Shown here: positions 27,790 through 36,886 of the stretch, one piece after another
How the letters are laid out: each line of letters begins with the position of its first letter
How positions within the stretch are numbered: position 1 is the stretch's first letter
Assembly: GCF_001879105.1 (NCBI RefSeq)
Contig: NZ_MLCF01000007.1
Span: 1 to 64,000, forward strand
Length of the DNA stretch: 64,000 nucleotides
Direction: 5' to 3'
Source: Mangrovactinospora gilvigrisea
GTDB lineage: Bacteria > Actinomycetota > Actinomycetes > Streptomycetales > Streptomycetaceae
Position numbers and translations under genes: made by a program
Notes under the pieces: model-generated
What the model saw: the letters and a program-made list of their open reading frames with translations, nothing else
Told to the model about the DNA's origin: nothing
The model's database searches: none

Positions 27790-29060
27790 TGCAGCTTCTC
27801 CTTGATGGTGGTGACGAGGGCATCGAGCGCGACGGGCGTCTGGTCGCCCGTCGTCAGGTCCTTGAGCTGGGCGACGCCTTCGGCGAGGTCCCGGTCGCCG
27901 AGGACGACGGCGAACCGCGCGCCGGAGCGGTCGGCGGCCTTCATCGCGCCCTTGACGCCGCGGCCGCCGAACGCCATGTCGGTGGCGACCCCGGACCGGC
28001 GCAGCTCGGTGACGAGGGCGTAGACGCGGCCGTGGGCGTCGTCCCCGAGCGGCACGGCGTACACCTGGCAGGCGCTGGGCAGGTCGAGGGGGACGCCCTC
28101 GGCCTCCAGGGCCAGCAGGGTGCGGTCGACGCCGAGGCCGAAACCGATGCCGGGCAGGTTCGGGCCGCCGATCATCTCGCTGAGGCCGTCATAGCGTCCG
28201 CCGCCGCCGATGCCGGACTGCGCGCCGAGCCCCTCGTGGACGAACTCGAAGGTGGTGCGGGAGTAGTAGTCGAGGCCGCGCACCAGCCGCGGGTTGACGG
28301 TGTAGGCGACGCCCGTGTCGTCCAGCAGGGCGCGGACCGTGTCGAAGTGGTCCTTGCAGGCGCCGCAGAGGTGATCGGTGATCAGCGGCGCGTCGGCGAC
28401 CTTGGCCTGCACCTCGGGGCGCTTGTCGTCGAGCACGCGCAGCGGGTTGATCTCGATGCGCTTGCGGGTGGGCTCGTCGAGGTCGAGGGCGCGCAGGAAC
28501 TCCTGGAGGGCGGCGCGGTAGGCCGGGCGGCACTCGCGGCAGCCCAGGGAGTTGAGGTCCAGGCGCATCCCGGTGAGCCCGAGGGAGGTGTAGCCGTCCC
28601 AGGCGATGGTGATGACCTCGGCGTCGAGGGCGGGGTCCTCGCTGCCCAGGGCCTCGACGCCGACCTGCTGGAGCTGCCGGTAGCGGCCGGCCTGGGGCCG
28701 CTCGTAGCGGAAGAACGGGCCCGCGTACCAGAGTTTGACGGGCAGTTGGCCCCGGTGCATGTTGTGCTCCAGCACGGAGCGGACGACCCCGGCGGTGCCT
28801 TCGGGGCGCAGGGTGACCGACCGTCCGCCGCGGTCGGCGAAGGTGTACATCTCCTTGCTGACGACGTCGGTGGACTCGCCGACGCCGCGGGCGAAGAGCT
28901 CGGTCTCCTCGAACATCGGCAGGTCGATGTAGCCGTAGCCGGCTCGCCGGGCCGGCGCCGCCAGGCCCTCGCGCACGTGCAGGAACGCGGAGGACGCGGG
29001 CGGGTAGTACTCCGGGATGCCCTTGGGGGCGGAAAAGGTGCTCACTTGAGTGTCAGTCAC
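27786..29060 (-). CDS. hisS: Histidyl-tRNA synthetase
   Basis: The 424-residue class II enzyme starts at GTG 29060 ([14 protein letters not shown]; a second GTG five codons on is possible), overlapping the upstream MBL stop. Motif 2 appears as [20 protein letters not shown], the His-A signature as [15 protein letters not shown], and motif 3 as [15 protein letters not shown]. The C-terminal anticodon-binding domain is [20 protein letters not shown] onward. It charges tRNA-His. Confidence 0.97.
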   Translation of the reverse strand: MTDTQVSTFSAPKGIPEYYPPASSAFLHVREGLAAPARRAGYGYIDLPMFEETELFARGVGESTDVVSKEMYTFADRGGRSVTLRPEGTAGVVRSVLEHNMHRGQLPVKLWYAGPFFRYERPQAGRYRQLQQVGVEALGSEDPALDAEVITIAWDGYTSLGLTGMRLDLNSLGCRECRPAYRAALQEFLRALDLDEPTRKRIEINPLRVLDDKRPEVQAKVADAPLITDHLCGACKDHFDTVRALLDDTGVAYTVNPRLVRGLDYYSRTTFEFVHEGLGAQSGIGGGGRYDGLSEMIGGPNLPGIGFGLGVDRTLLALEAEGVPLDLPSACQVYAVPLGDDAHGRVYALVTELRRSGVATDMAFGGRGVKGAMKAADRSGARFAVVLGDRDLAEGVAQLKDLTTGDQTPVALDALVTTIKEKLQ

Positions 29061-29746
29061 ATTCCTCGTCGAGCGCCGTCCGCAACCTGCTGCAGGAACG
29101 GATTGGTGGCGCGTTCACGGCCGATGGTGGTCTGCGAACCGTGTCCGGGCAGGACGACCGTCTCGTCCTCGCGGGCCAGGCACACCCGGCCGAGGGAGCG
29201 GAGGATCTCGGCGTGGTCGCCGCCGGGCAGGTCCGTGCGTCCGATGGAGCCGGCGAACAGCAGGTCGCCCGAGAACATGACCGGCGGGATGTCGCCGGCG
29301 GCGGGCGTCCGGAAAGTCACCGACCCCCTGGTATGGCCGGGGGCGTGGTCGACGGTGAGGTCGAGGCCGGCGAGGGTGAGGCGGGCGCCGTCGGTGAGCT
29401 CGCGGACGTCGTCCGGCTCGCCGAAGGTGAGGCCGCCCAGCAGCTGCTTCCCCACCATCTCGCCGAGGCCCTTCGCGGGGTCGGCGAGCATCTCGCGGTC
29501 GTCGGGGTGGATGAGCGCGGGGACGTCGTGCGCACCGCAGACCGGCAGCACGGACCAGGTGTGGTCGACGTGGCCGTGGGTGAGCAGGACGGCGACGGGC
29601 TTGAGCCGGTGCTCGCGCAGCAGTTCCTCGATGCCGTCGGCGGCGTCCTGGCCGGGGTCGACGATGACGCATTCTTCGCCCTGGGCAGGGGCTACCACGT
29701 AGGTGTTGGTGCCCCAGGCCCCGGCGGGGAACCCGGCGATGAACAC
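29057..29746 (-). CDS. MBL-fold hydrolase, glyoxalase II-like
   Basis: The 229-residue protein starts at GTG 29746 with GAAGGA close upstream. The full metal motif THGHVDHTW is present, with further ligands in [30 protein letters not shown] and [12 protein letters not shown]. It is probably a hydroxyacylglutathione hydrolase-like thioesterase; since actinomycetes use mycothiol, the natural substrate is uncertain. It is first in the MBL-hisS-aspS unit, the order seen in streptomycetes. Confidence 0.9.
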   Translation of the reverse strand: MFIAGFPAGAWGTNTYVVAPAQGEECVIVDPGQDAADGIEELLREHRLKPVAVLLTHGHVDHTWSVLPVCGAHDVPALIHPDDREMLADPAKGLGEMVGKQLLGGLTFGEPDDVRELTDGARLTLAGLDLTVDHAPGHTRGSVTFRTPAAGDIPPVMFSGDLLFAGSIGRTDLPGGDHAEILRSLGRVCLAREDETVVLPGHGSQTTIGRERATNPFLQQVADGARRGM

Positions 29747-29861
29747 GTTCGTCCTTCAGAAGTCCGGCGGCTGACCTGCCGAGGGTACCGGCGGCGGCCC
29801 GCCTTGCGCGAACCTGTTCCCCGTAAGAGCGGGTGTCGAGTTTCTCGGGAGGTCCCCCGTG

Positions 29862-30038
29862 ATGGTGACGAAGCAGCAGCGGCGGCGGCAGTTGGCGCGC
29901 GAGAAGCGCGAGCGGCAGGCGGGACGGCGCCGCGCGCGGGCGCGGCGCGCCCGCGTGCGGGCGTCTGCGGTGGCGGCCGGTGTGGTGGTGGTCCTGGTGG
30001 CCGGCGTGCTGTCGGCGCTGGCCGTGTCGGGCCGGTAA
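29862..30038 (+). CDS. 58-residue membrane-anchor remnant of a cyclophilin-type PPIase
   Basis: The frame begins ATG GTG ACG at 29862 (GTG 29859 is also possible) after GGGAGG. It encodes MVTKQQRRRQLAREKRERQA, a longer Arg-rich stretch, a single membrane helix (ASAVAAGVVVVLVAGVLSAL) and a TAA stop. This is the layout of the N-terminus of the membrane-anchored peptidyl-prolyl isomerase that streptomycetes encode at this spot, between the MBL-hisS genes and the DUF349 gene. No cyclophilin domain follows in any frame. It is either a truncated gene or a retained anchor microprotein. Confidence 0.6.
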   Translation: MVTKQQRRRQLAREKRERQAGRRRARARRARVRASAVAAGVVVVLVAGVLSALAVSGR

Positions 30039-30213
30039 CGGTTGCGCCTCGGACGCGGTGGTACGACCCTCCGACGGCGGACAGGCGCACCGCGGGTCGC
30101 CTATGTTCTGTTGTGTAGTGTCCGGGCGGGGAAAGCACCGGACATCGAGACCGTGGAGGATGTCCGAGCGGCCGGCGGGGGCGCCGCGCTCGGCACATCT
30201 CAGTGGAGGCAGC

Positions 30214-31452
30214 GTGAGCGGCGTGAGCAGCGACCCCTGGGGACGCGTGGACGAGGACGGCACCGTCTATGTGCGGACCGCGGAGGGCGAGCGCGTCGTC
30301 GGTTCCTGGCAGGCCGGGTCGCCCGACGAGGCGTTGTCGTACTTCCGCCGCAAGTACGACGGGCTGGTCGTGGAGATCGACCTGCTCGAGCGGCGCGTGC
30401 GCACCACGGATCTGGCCCCGAAGGACGCGGAGACGGCGGTCGGCCATCTGCGCGAGCAGGTCGTCGACGCCCATGCGGTCGGCGATCTCGACGCGCTGGT
30501 GAAGCGGCTGGACGCGCTGACCGAGCAGGTGGCGGTGCGCCGCGAGGAGCGCAAGCAGGCGCGGGTGCGGGCGCACGACGAGGCGCGGGTCGGCAAGGAG
30601 TCGATCGTCGCGGAGGCCGAGGAGCTGGCCGAGTCGCAGTCCTGGCGGCAGGCCGGGGAGCGGCTGCGGGAGCTGGTGGACGCCTGGAAGGCGCTGCCCC
30701 GGCTGGACCGCAGGACCGACGACGAGCTTTGGCACCGCTTCTCGCACGCCCGCTCGGCGTTCTCCAAGCGCCGCAAGGCGCACTTCGCGAGCCTGGACGC
30801 GCAGCGGGAGCAGGCGCGGGTGACGAAGGAGAAGCTGATCGCCGAGGCGGAGGCGCTGCAGGAGTCGTCGGACTGGGGTCCGACGGCGCAGCGCTACCGG
30901 GACCTGATGGCGGAGTGGAAGGCGGCGGGCCGCGCCCAGCGGGACGCCGAGGACGACCTGTGGGCGCGCTTCCGGGCCGCGCAGGACGTCTTCTTTGCTG
31001 CCCGGTCGGGGGTCTTCGCGGAGCGCGACGCGGCGCTGAAGGACAACCAGACGGCGAAGGAGGCGCTCGCCGACGAGGCGGAGGCGCTGCTGCCGATCTC
31101 GGACGTCAAGGCGGCGCGGGCGGCGTTCCTGGCGCTCGGCGAGCGCTGGGAGGACCTGGGCCATGTGCCGCGGGACGCCCGGCCGCGCCTGGAGGGCCGG
31201 CTGGCCGCGGTGGACCGGGCGATCCGGGACGCCGAGGAGGCCGAGTGGCGGCGCACCAACCCGGAGGCGCGGGCGCGTGCCACGGGGCTGGCGGGGCAGC
31301 TGCAGGACGCGGTGGAGAAGCTGGAGGGCGAGATCGCCAAGGCCCGCGCGGCGGGCAACGAGGCGAAGGCCGGAAAGCTGGAGAAGGACCTGGCCGGCCG
31401 GCGGATGCTGCTGGAGCAGGCGCAGAAGTCGGCGCAGGAGTTCGGGGGCTGA
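30214..31452 (+). CDS. DUF349 domain coiled-coil protein
   Basis: The 412-residue protein starts at GTG 30214 (MSGVSSDPWGRVDEDGTVYV) with GGAGG 5 nt upstream. An N-terminal segment of about 45 residues precedes three or four DUF349 repeats, each with a W-x(n)-R-F type core (AWKALPRLDRRTDDELWHRF; AEWKAAGRAQRDAEDDLWAR; LGERWEDLGHVPRDARPRLE), and a C-terminal coiled coil. It is cytoplasmic, charged and highly helical. Family function is poorly known. Confidence 0.88.
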   Translation: MSGVSSDPWGRVDEDGTVYVRTAEGERVVGSWQAGSPDEALSYFRRKYDGLVVEIDLLERRVRTTDLAPKDAETAVGHLREQVVDAHAVGDLDALVKRLDALTEQVAVRREERKQARVRAHDEARVGKESIVAEAEELAESQSWRQAGERLRELVDAWKALPRLDRRTDDELWHRFSHARSAFSKRRKAHFASLDAQREQARVTKEKLIAEAEALQESSDWGPTAQRYRDLMAEWKAAGRAQRDAEDDLWARFRAAQDVFFAARSGVFAERDAALKDNQTAKEALADEAEALLPISDVKAARAAFLALGERWEDLGHVPRDARPRLEGRLAAVDRAIRDAEEAEWRRTNPEARARATGLAGQLQDAVEKLEGEIAKARAAGNEAKAGKLEKDLAGRRMLLEQAQKSAQEFGG

Positions 31453-31492
31453 CGGGCTCCGGCGGGGGCCGGGCCGCCGCTAGAGTTCGCGT

Positions 31493-32515
31493 GTGACCAC
31501 CCCTCGACTCTCCGACATCGCCGCGCAGGCGGGGGTGAGCGAGGCCACCGTCAGCCGGGTGCTCAACGGCAAGTCGGGGGTCTCGGCCACCACCCGCCAG
31601 GCGGTGCTCGCCGCCCTGGACGTGCTCGGCTACGAGCGTCCGGTGAAGCTGCGGCGCCGCAGCGCGGGCCTGATCGGCCTGATCGTCCCCGAGTTGGGCA
31701 ATCCGATCTTCCCGGCGTTCGCGCAGGCCATCGAGCAGGTGCTGGTGGGGCGCGGCTACACGCCGGTGCTGTGCACCCAGTCGCCGGGCGGCAACACCGA
31801 GGACGAGCTGGTGGAGCTGCTGGTGGAGCGCGGGGTGACGGGGATCGTCTTCGTCTCCGGGCTGCACGCGGATCTGACAGCGGATCCGGAGCGCTATGCC
31901 CGGCTGACCGGGCTGGGCGTGCCGTTCGTGCTGGTCAACGGCTATTCGGAGCGGATCGCGGCGCCCTTTGTGTCGGCGGACGACCGGGCGTCGGCGGTCA
32001 TGGCGGTGCAGCATCTGGCGGAGCTGGGGCACGAGCGGATCGGGCTGGCGGTGGGGCCGGCGCGGTTCGTCCCGGCGGCGCGCAAGATCGAGGGCTTTGT
32101 GGCGGCGCTGGGCGAGTACCGGGGTCTGGACGAGACGGAGGCGCGGGCGCTCGTCGCGCACTCGCTGTTCTCGGTGGAGGGCGGCCGGGCGGCGGCCGCG
32201 GTGCTGCTGGACAAGGGGTGCACGGCGCTGGTGTGCGGCAGCGACCTGATGGCGTTCGGGGCGGTGCGGGAGGCGCGGGGGCGGGGCCTGGAGGTGCCGC
32301 GCCAGGTGTCGGTGGTGGGGTTCGACGACTCGCCGCTGATCGCGTTCGCGGATCCGCCGCTGACGACGATGCGTCAGCCGGTGGAGGCGATGAGCCGGGC
32401 CGCGGTGGCGGCGTTGCTGGAGGAGATCGGCGGAAACCCGGCGCAGCGCGCGGAGTTCGTCTTCCAGCCGGAGCTGGTGGTGCGCGGTTCGACGGGGGCG
32501 GCCCACCCGTTGTGA
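31493..32515 (+). CDS. LacI-family transcriptional regulator
   Basis: The 340-residue protein starts at GTG 31493, 6 nt after TAGAGT, so it is probably leaderless. The helix-turn-helix is RLSDIAAQAGVSEATVSRVL with hinge VLDVLGYERP-type spacing, then a periplasmic-binding-protein-like core (GLIGLIVPELGNPIFPAFAQ, VPRQVSVVGFDDSPLIAFAD). A sugar effector is expected. No carbohydrate transport genes are adjacent. A LacI-type operator is present before the alginate-lyase-like gene 13 kb away, a possible but unproven target. Confidence 0.93.
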   Translation: MTTPRLSDIAAQAGVSEATVSRVLNGKSGVSATTRQAVLAALDVLGYERPVKLRRRSAGLIGLIVPELGNPIFPAFAQAIEQVLVGRGYTPVLCTQSPGGNTEDELVELLVERGVTGIVFVSGLHADLTADPERYARLTGLGVPFVLVNGYSERIAAPFVSADDRASAVMAVQHLAELGHERIGLAVGPARFVPAARKIEGFVAALGEYRGLDETEARALVAHSLFSVEGGRAAAAVLLDKGCTALVCGSDLMAFGAVREARGRGLEVPRQVSVVGFDDSPLIAFADPPLTTMRQPVEAMSRAAVAALLEEIGGNPAQRAEFVFQPELVVRGSTGAAHPL

Positions 32516-32618
32516 CCCATCCGGAATGCGGCGCTCCGCGGGGCGTGTGAGCCTGGCTTCGGCCCCGAGGGGGGCGACAAGCAGCGGGGCCCACGCCGAT
32601 TCCCGAGGAGGAGTCACG

Positions 32619-32795
32619 ATGGGCGGTTCGAAGCCCGACGCCGACAAGCCGGGCGACCGCGCGCGCAGCGCGGCCGAGTCCGGGTCCGACAAGGAGCGCG
32701 CGATGGCCGCGTCCTCCGCGCAGGACAAGGCGGAGCAGAGCGCGATGCACGCGCAGCGCAAGCACCACAAGGGCAAGAAGTTCGGGCACAACTAG
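32619..32795 (+). CDS. Small highly charged hypothetical protein (58 aa)
   Basis: The protein starts at ATG 32619 with GAGGAGGAG directly upstream. It reads MGGSKPDADKPGDRARSAAE and ends QRKHHKGKKFGHN: hydrophilic, low complexity, no membrane helix, Lys/His-rich tail. It looks intrinsically disordered; similar short proteins are common in streptomycetes and their role is unknown. A hairpin terminator follows. Confidence 0.65.
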   Translation: MGGSKPDADKPGDRARSAAESGSDKERAMAASSAQDKAEQSAMHAQRKHHKGKKFGHN

Positions 32796-32834
32796 CGCCC
32801 CGATCGGACGCGTTCGCCGCGTCCGCCGTTCTCG

Positions 32835-32872
32835 TTCCCGGTCCCGGTCCCGAGACGCTTCGGGGCCGGGAA
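32835..32872 (+). terminator. Hairpin terminator after the small charged gene
   Basis: The arms ttcccggtcccg and cggggccgggaa pair over 12 bp with one G-U pair and a GC-rich loop, about 40 nt after the stop at 32795. Confidence 0.55.
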
Positions 32873-32907
32873 TGTTGTGTCCCCGTCAGAATGGCCGGTC
32901 CGGACGC

Positions 32908-32936
32908 TTGTTGGGTTACCGAACGGTAGCTAACCT
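32908..32936 (+). promoter_or_regulatory. Promoter with internal palindromic operator for the secreted esterase
   Basis: TTGTTG (32908-32913) and TAACCT (32931-32936) are spaced by 17 nt. The spacer contains taccgaacggta (32917-32928), an inverted repeat with 5-bp arms and a 2-nt centre, well placed for a repressor to block RNA polymerase. Confidence 0.5.
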
Positions 32937-32973
32937 CGGTGCCGACCCTCCCGCCCGGACACAGGAGTCCCAG

Positions 32974-34620
32974 GTGATCAGACACTTATGGGCCCGCTCG
33001 GCCCTCGCCGCCCTCGCCGGGGCGGCACTGCTGGGGGCGTGGACGCCCGCCGCGCCGGCGGCCGCCTCCGCGGCGCGGCCGCTCGACAGCCGGCCGGCCG
33101 CGATCGTCGCGCTCGGGGACAGCGCCATCTCCGGTGAGGGCGCCGGCACGGACACCGACGACGCCTACCTGACCGGGACCGACGGCCCCGAGAACTTCTG
33201 CCACCGGCACAGCGAATCGGTCGTCTTCGACACCGGCATCAGCGGCGTCACCCCGATCGACCTCGCCTGCTCGGGCGCCCAGACCGGCGACCTGACGTCC
33301 GATCCGACGCTGGCGAAGACCACCGGACCCGGCGGCGGCGACTTCGGCGAGCCCAAGCAGGACGTCCAACTCGCCCAGAAGGCCGCCCAGTACGACGTGA
33401 AGATGGTCGTGGTCACCATCGGCGCCAACGACGACTTCGACTTCACCGGCATCGTCGAGGCCTGCCTCGCCGCCTACTTCCCCGTCCCGCAGGCGCAGGG
33501 CTGCCGGGACACCATCGGCAGCGCGGCGATCACCGCCCGCGCCAAGGCGGTGCTGCCCAAGGTGGAGGCGGCGCTCACCGACATCCGGCAGACCATGCGG
33601 ACGGCCGGCTACGCCGACTCCGACTACCAGCTGGTGCTCAACTCCTACTTCACCCCGATCACCCCCGACATCCGCAGCAACACCTACGCGGACAAGGTGG
33701 CGCAGGGCTGCCCCGGCTACCCCGAGGACGCCGCCTGGGCGCACAACTGGGTGGTGCCCCAGCTGGACGACACCGAGCGGGCGGCCGCCGAGGCGGTGCC
33801 CGGGGTGCGCTTCCTCGACCAGCGGCGGGTCTCCTACGGGCACGAGGTCTGCGCCGAGATGACGACCTCGCCGTACGAGTACATCAACGGCGACGTCATC
33901 GACACCAGTGAGCTCACCCGCAACGGCTGCGACCAGGCGGTGAGCAGCCTTCCGGGGCTGTGCATGGACGAGGTGCGGCAGAGCTACCACCCGCGCGTCG
34001 CCGGCTACCGGGCGGAGGGCGCCTGCCTCGGCGCGTTCTACGGCCGGCCGGCGCAGCAGGAGGCGTACTGCACCCTCGACCAGGCGGACGGCACCACGAT
34101 CGAACCGCTCACACCGGGGACGGCCTCCTTCGGCGACGTCCCCGAGGACGGCGCCTGGTACCAGCTGACCAACAAGGCCGACGGCCAGGTGCTGGACATC
34201 TCCGGCGGCGGCTCCTACGGCGACAGCACCGACGGCCGCAAGGCGATCACCTACGGCGCGGACGGCGGCCTCAACCAGTCCTTCGTCCTCGAGGCGAAGT
34301 CCGGCGGCACCTACGAGCTGGACTTCAGCGGCAACCGGAACATGTGCCTGGACGCCTCCGGCGCGGCGACCGCCGCGGGGACGCAGCTGGAGCAGTGGGG
34401 CTGCAACGGCGGCGCCAACCAGCACTGGCTGCTGAAGCCGGCCGGCGGCGGCAGCTACACCCTCGCCGACTCGGCCGCGCCGTCCATGGTCGCCACCCTC
34501 GGCACCTCCGCGGCCACCGACTCCTCCGGCAACCCCGTCGCCACCCTGCAGCCCGCCACCGGGGCGAGCACCCAGCAATGGCAGCTGACCAAGCTCGGCA
34601 TCGTCTACCTGCACGGCTGA
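32974..34620 (+). CDS. Secreted SGNH-type esterase/lipase with C-terminal ricin-type lectin domain
   Basis: The 548-residue protein starts at GTG 32974 with CAGGAG upstream. A signal peptide (RHLWARSALAALAGAALLGA, cleavage near AAASA) leads to an SGNH hydrolase: block I VALGDSAISGEGAG (catalytic Ser), TIGANDDFDF (block III), and the C-terminal His in YHPRVAGY. Paired Cys residues suit an extracellular enzyme. Residues about 385-540 are a beta-trefoil carbohydrate-binding domain (QVLDISGGG, NMCLDASGAATAAGTQLEQW, ANQHWLLKP). Codon 5 is TTA (32986-32988), implying bldA-dependent translation and developmental timing. Confidence 0.9.
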   Translation: MIRHLWARSALAALAGAALLGAWTPAAPAAASAARPLDSRPAAIVALGDSAISGEGAGTDTDDAYLTGTDGPENFCHRHSESVVFDTGISGVTPIDLACSGAQTGDLTSDPTLAKTTGPGGGDFGEPKQDVQLAQKAAQYDVKMVVVTIGANDDFDFTGIVEACLAAYFPVPQAQGCRDTIGSAAITARAKAVLPKVEAALTDIRQTMRTAGYADSDYQLVLNSYFTPITPDIRSNTYADKVAQGCPGYPEDAAWAHNWVVPQLDDTERAAAEAVPGVRFLDQRRVSYGHEVCAEMTTSPYEYINGDVIDTSELTRNGCDQAVSSLPGLCMDEVRQSYHPRVAGYRAEGACLGAFYGRPAQQEAYCTLDQADGTTIEPLTPGTASFGDVPEDGAWYQLTNKADGQVLDISGGGSYGDSTDGRKAITYGADGGLNQSFVLEAKSGGTYELDFSGNRNMCLDASGAATAAGTQLEQWGCNGGANQHWLLKPAGGGSYTLADSAAPSMVATLGTSAATDSSGNPVATLQPATGASTQQWQLTKLGIVYLHG

Positions 34621-34631
34621 CGGCCCTTCGG

Positions 34632-34660
34632 CGCGGCGGCCCCGCCGAGGGACCGCCGCG
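34632..34660. terminator. Hairpin between convergent genes
   Basis: The arms cgcggcgg (34632-34639) and ccgccgcg (34653-34660) pair perfectly. An alternative inner pairing, cccttcggcg with cgccgaggg, also exists. It lies between the stops of the secreted esterase and the minus-strand gene at 34661. Confidence 0.55.
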
Positions 34661-35557
34661 TCACCCCGTGCGGGCGGCGAGCGCGCGCATCACGTCCAGC
34701 AGCGGCTCGGGCGGACGCTGCGTCAGCTCGCGCCGCTCCTCGTCGATCACGGTGATCGCCTCCAGGCCGCCGCGGCGCCACCAGTAGAGCCGGGGCGTCA
34801 GCGAGCCGGGGCCGGTGTTGCACTCGTGGAGCGCATAGCCGCCCAGGTCGTTGACGGCGTCCACCACCAGGTGGTCGGTGATCGGGTGGACGCCGAGGCG
34901 GTGCCGGGTGGGCATCGCCAGCAGCGCGCCGGCCTCGGGCAGTTCGACACCGGCCGCCCGCATCGCCTCGGGCAGCACCAGCGCCAGGCTCGCCACGAAG
35001 AGGCTCTCGCCGGCGAAGAGCAGCGCCGGGGCTCCGGTGGGGCCGGCCACCCAGCTGCGCTCCACCGGGTCCGCCAGCAGGTTGGCGCGGGCCGCCGCCC
35101 ACAGCTGCTCGCCGCCGCCCTGCTCGACGTCCGGGTCGTCGAGGATGCGGACGGTGGTGGGGGTGTCCAGGGCGAGCGCGGCGATCAGCCCGTCGGCGAC
35201 CGGGCGGGTGTAGTGGAAGCCGCCGTCCGGGAGCGCGTCGGCGGCGAGCAGCCGCAGCCGGGTGCCGCGCAGCAGCTCCTCGCGGCCCTCGTCGCCCTGC
35301 GAGCCGGCCCGCATCCGCCCGAAGTGCTGGGCGACCTCCTCCGGCCACTGGTCGAGGGGCAGCCCGCGGATCCGCTGGGCGAGGTTGACCAGCGGATACC
35401 GCCGCCCCCGGTGGTCGATGACGGCGGTGCCGTCGGTGGTCGGCCGCAGCCCTCCGCTCTGGTACTTGACCACGCCGACGGCGATGCCGCGCAGGAAGTC
35501 GGCCTGCTCCTGCGTCAGGACCGTCAGGTGCGGGTCGGGCGTCTGCTGTTCGCTCAT
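34661..35557 (-). CDS. Hypothetical protein, possibly DUF1444-like
   Basis: The 298-residue soluble protein starts at ATG 35557 (MSEQQTPDPHLTVLTQEQAD). No signal peptide or membrane segment was seen. Recognisable phrases are VDHRGRRYPLVNLAQRIRGL-like near residue 50 and LGVHPITDHLVVDAVNDLGG near residue 215. The layout (two-domain, HP-x(n)-V-x-DAVN) resembles DUF1444/YtpQ-type proteins, but I am not sure. It is 34 nt upstream of the arcA stop on the same strand, with no shared transcript likely (arcA precedes it). Confidence 0.65.
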   Translation of the reverse strand: MSEQQTPDPHLTVLTQEQADFLRGIAVGVVKYQSGGLRPTTDGTAVIDHRGRRYPLVNLAQRIRGLPLDQWPEEVAQHFGRMRAGSQGDEGREELLRGTRLRLLAADALPDGGFHYTRPVADGLIAALALDTPTTVRILDDPDVEQGGGEQLWAAARANLLADPVERSWVAGPTGAPALLFAGESLFVASLALVLPEAMRAAGVELPEAGALLAMPTRHRLGVHPITDHLVVDAVNDLGGYALHECNTGPGSLTPRLYWWRRGGLEAITVIDEERRELTQRPPEPLLDVMRALAARTG

Positions 35558-35591
35558 CCGCCCCAGCGTACGGGGCGGTTGCCGAGCGGGC

Positions 35592-36866
35592 TCAGTAGTC
35601 GACGGGGTCGCGGACGAGGGGGCAGGTCATGCAGTGGCCGCCGCCGCGGCCGCGGCCGAGCTCGGCGCCGACGATGGTGACCACTTCGACGCCGGCCTTG
35701 CGCAGCAGGGTGTTGGTCTGGGTGTTGCGGTCGTAGGTGAAGACCACGCCGGGCTCGACGGCGACCGCGTTGTTGCCGCTGTCCCACTGCTGCCGCTCGG
35801 AGGCGTAGACGTCCCCGCCGGTCTCCACCACCCGCAGCCGGTCCAGGCCGAGGGAGGTCGCCACCACCTGCGTGAAGGTGCCGCGGCCCTCGTCGACGAC
35901 CTCCACGCCCGGCGCCTTGTCGGCCGGGTGCAGGGAGAAGGTGTGCACCGCGTCCATGATGGCCGGGTAGAGCGTGACGACGTCCCGGTCGGAGAAGGTG
36001 AAGACGGTGTCCAGGTGCATCGCCGAGCGCAGCCGCGGCATGCCGGCGACCACCACGTGGCGGGCCGCGCCGGCGGCGAAGAGGGCGGCGGCGACCTGGG
36101 TGATGGCCTGCCGGGAGGTGCGCTCGCTCATGCCCATCAGCACCACGCCGTTGCCGACCGGCATGATGTCGCCGCCCTCGAAGGTGGCCTGGCCCCAGTC
36201 GAGTTCGGGGTCGCCCCACCACACGGTGGCGCCGCGGAAGTCGGGGTGGAAGGTGTAGACGGCCTTCATCAGCAGCGTCTCGTCGTGCCGGGCCGGCCAG
36301 TAGAGCGGGTTGAGGGTGAGGCCGCCGTAGAGCCAGCAGGTGGTGTCGCGGGTGTAGAGGGTGTTGGGCAGCGGCGGCATCAGGTACTCGCGGGCGTCCG
36401 AGGTGGAGCGGGCGAGCGCCAGATGCCCGGAGCGGTACTCCTCCGGGAGGTCGCCGGTGGCGAGGCCGCCGATGAGGTACTCGGCGAGTTCGGCGGGCGC
36501 CAGGTTCTCCAGGAAGGCGCGGGTGCCGTCGACGAGGCCGAGGCCGACCTCGTTGGGGATCACCTTCCGGTCCAGCAGCCAGCCGCGGGCCTCGGGCTGC
36601 GTCACCGTCTCGGCGAGCAGGTCGTGCAGGTCAACGACGTCCACGCCGCGGGAGCGCAGCTTGTTGACGAAGTCGGCGTGGTCGCGCTGGGCGTTCTCCA
36701 CCCACATCACGTCGTCGAAGAGCAGCTCGTCGGCGTTGGTGGGGGTGAGCCGGCGGTGGGCGAGGCCGGGCCGGCAGACCAGGACCTTGCGCAGCCGGCC
36801 CACCTCGGAGTGGACGCCGTAGCCGGACGCGGGACCGGCGGCGGGGCCGTTGGTGCCTGTGGTCAT
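35592..36866 (-). CDS. arcA: Arginine deiminase
   Basis: The 424-residue protein starts at ATG 36866 after AAGGAG. It hydrolyses arginine to citrulline and ammonia. Seen: the N-terminal [14 protein letters not shown], the substrate-binding [10 protein letters not shown], the catalytic His/Asp region [11 protein letters not shown], and the active-site Cys in [14 protein letters not shown]. Length is normal. It follows the antiporter gene by 20 nt. Genes for the other two pathway enzymes, ornithine carbamoyltransferase and carbamate kinase, are not in the window. Confidence 0.96.
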   Translation of the reverse strand: MTTGTNGPAAGPASGYGVHSEVGRLRKVLVCRPGLAHRRLTPTNADELLFDDVMWVENAQRDHADFVNKLRSRGVDVVDLHDLLAETVTQPEARGWLLDRKVIPNEVGLGLVDGTRAFLENLAPAELAEYLIGGLATGDLPEEYRSGHLALARSTSDAREYLMPPLPNTLYTRDTTCWLYGGLTLNPLYWPARHDETLLMKAVYTFHPDFRGATVWWGDPELDWGQATFEGGDIMPVGNGVVLMGMSERTSRQAITQVAAALFAAGAARHVVVAGMPRLRSAMHLDTVFTFSDRDVVTLYPAIMDAVHTFSLHPADKAPGVEVVDEGRGTFTQVVATSLGLDRLRVVETGGDVYASERQQWDSGNNAVAVEPGVVFTYDRNTQTNTLLRKAGVEVVTIVGAELGRGRGGGHCMTCPLVRDPVDY

Positions 36867-36886
36867 GACTGCTCCTTCTCGGATGC

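Noticed and set aside
30042-30213. Gap after the cyclophilin anchor checked for the missing PPIase domain
   Set aside because: No frame shows cyclophilin motifs; the sequence is only a promoter and leader for the DUF349 gene.
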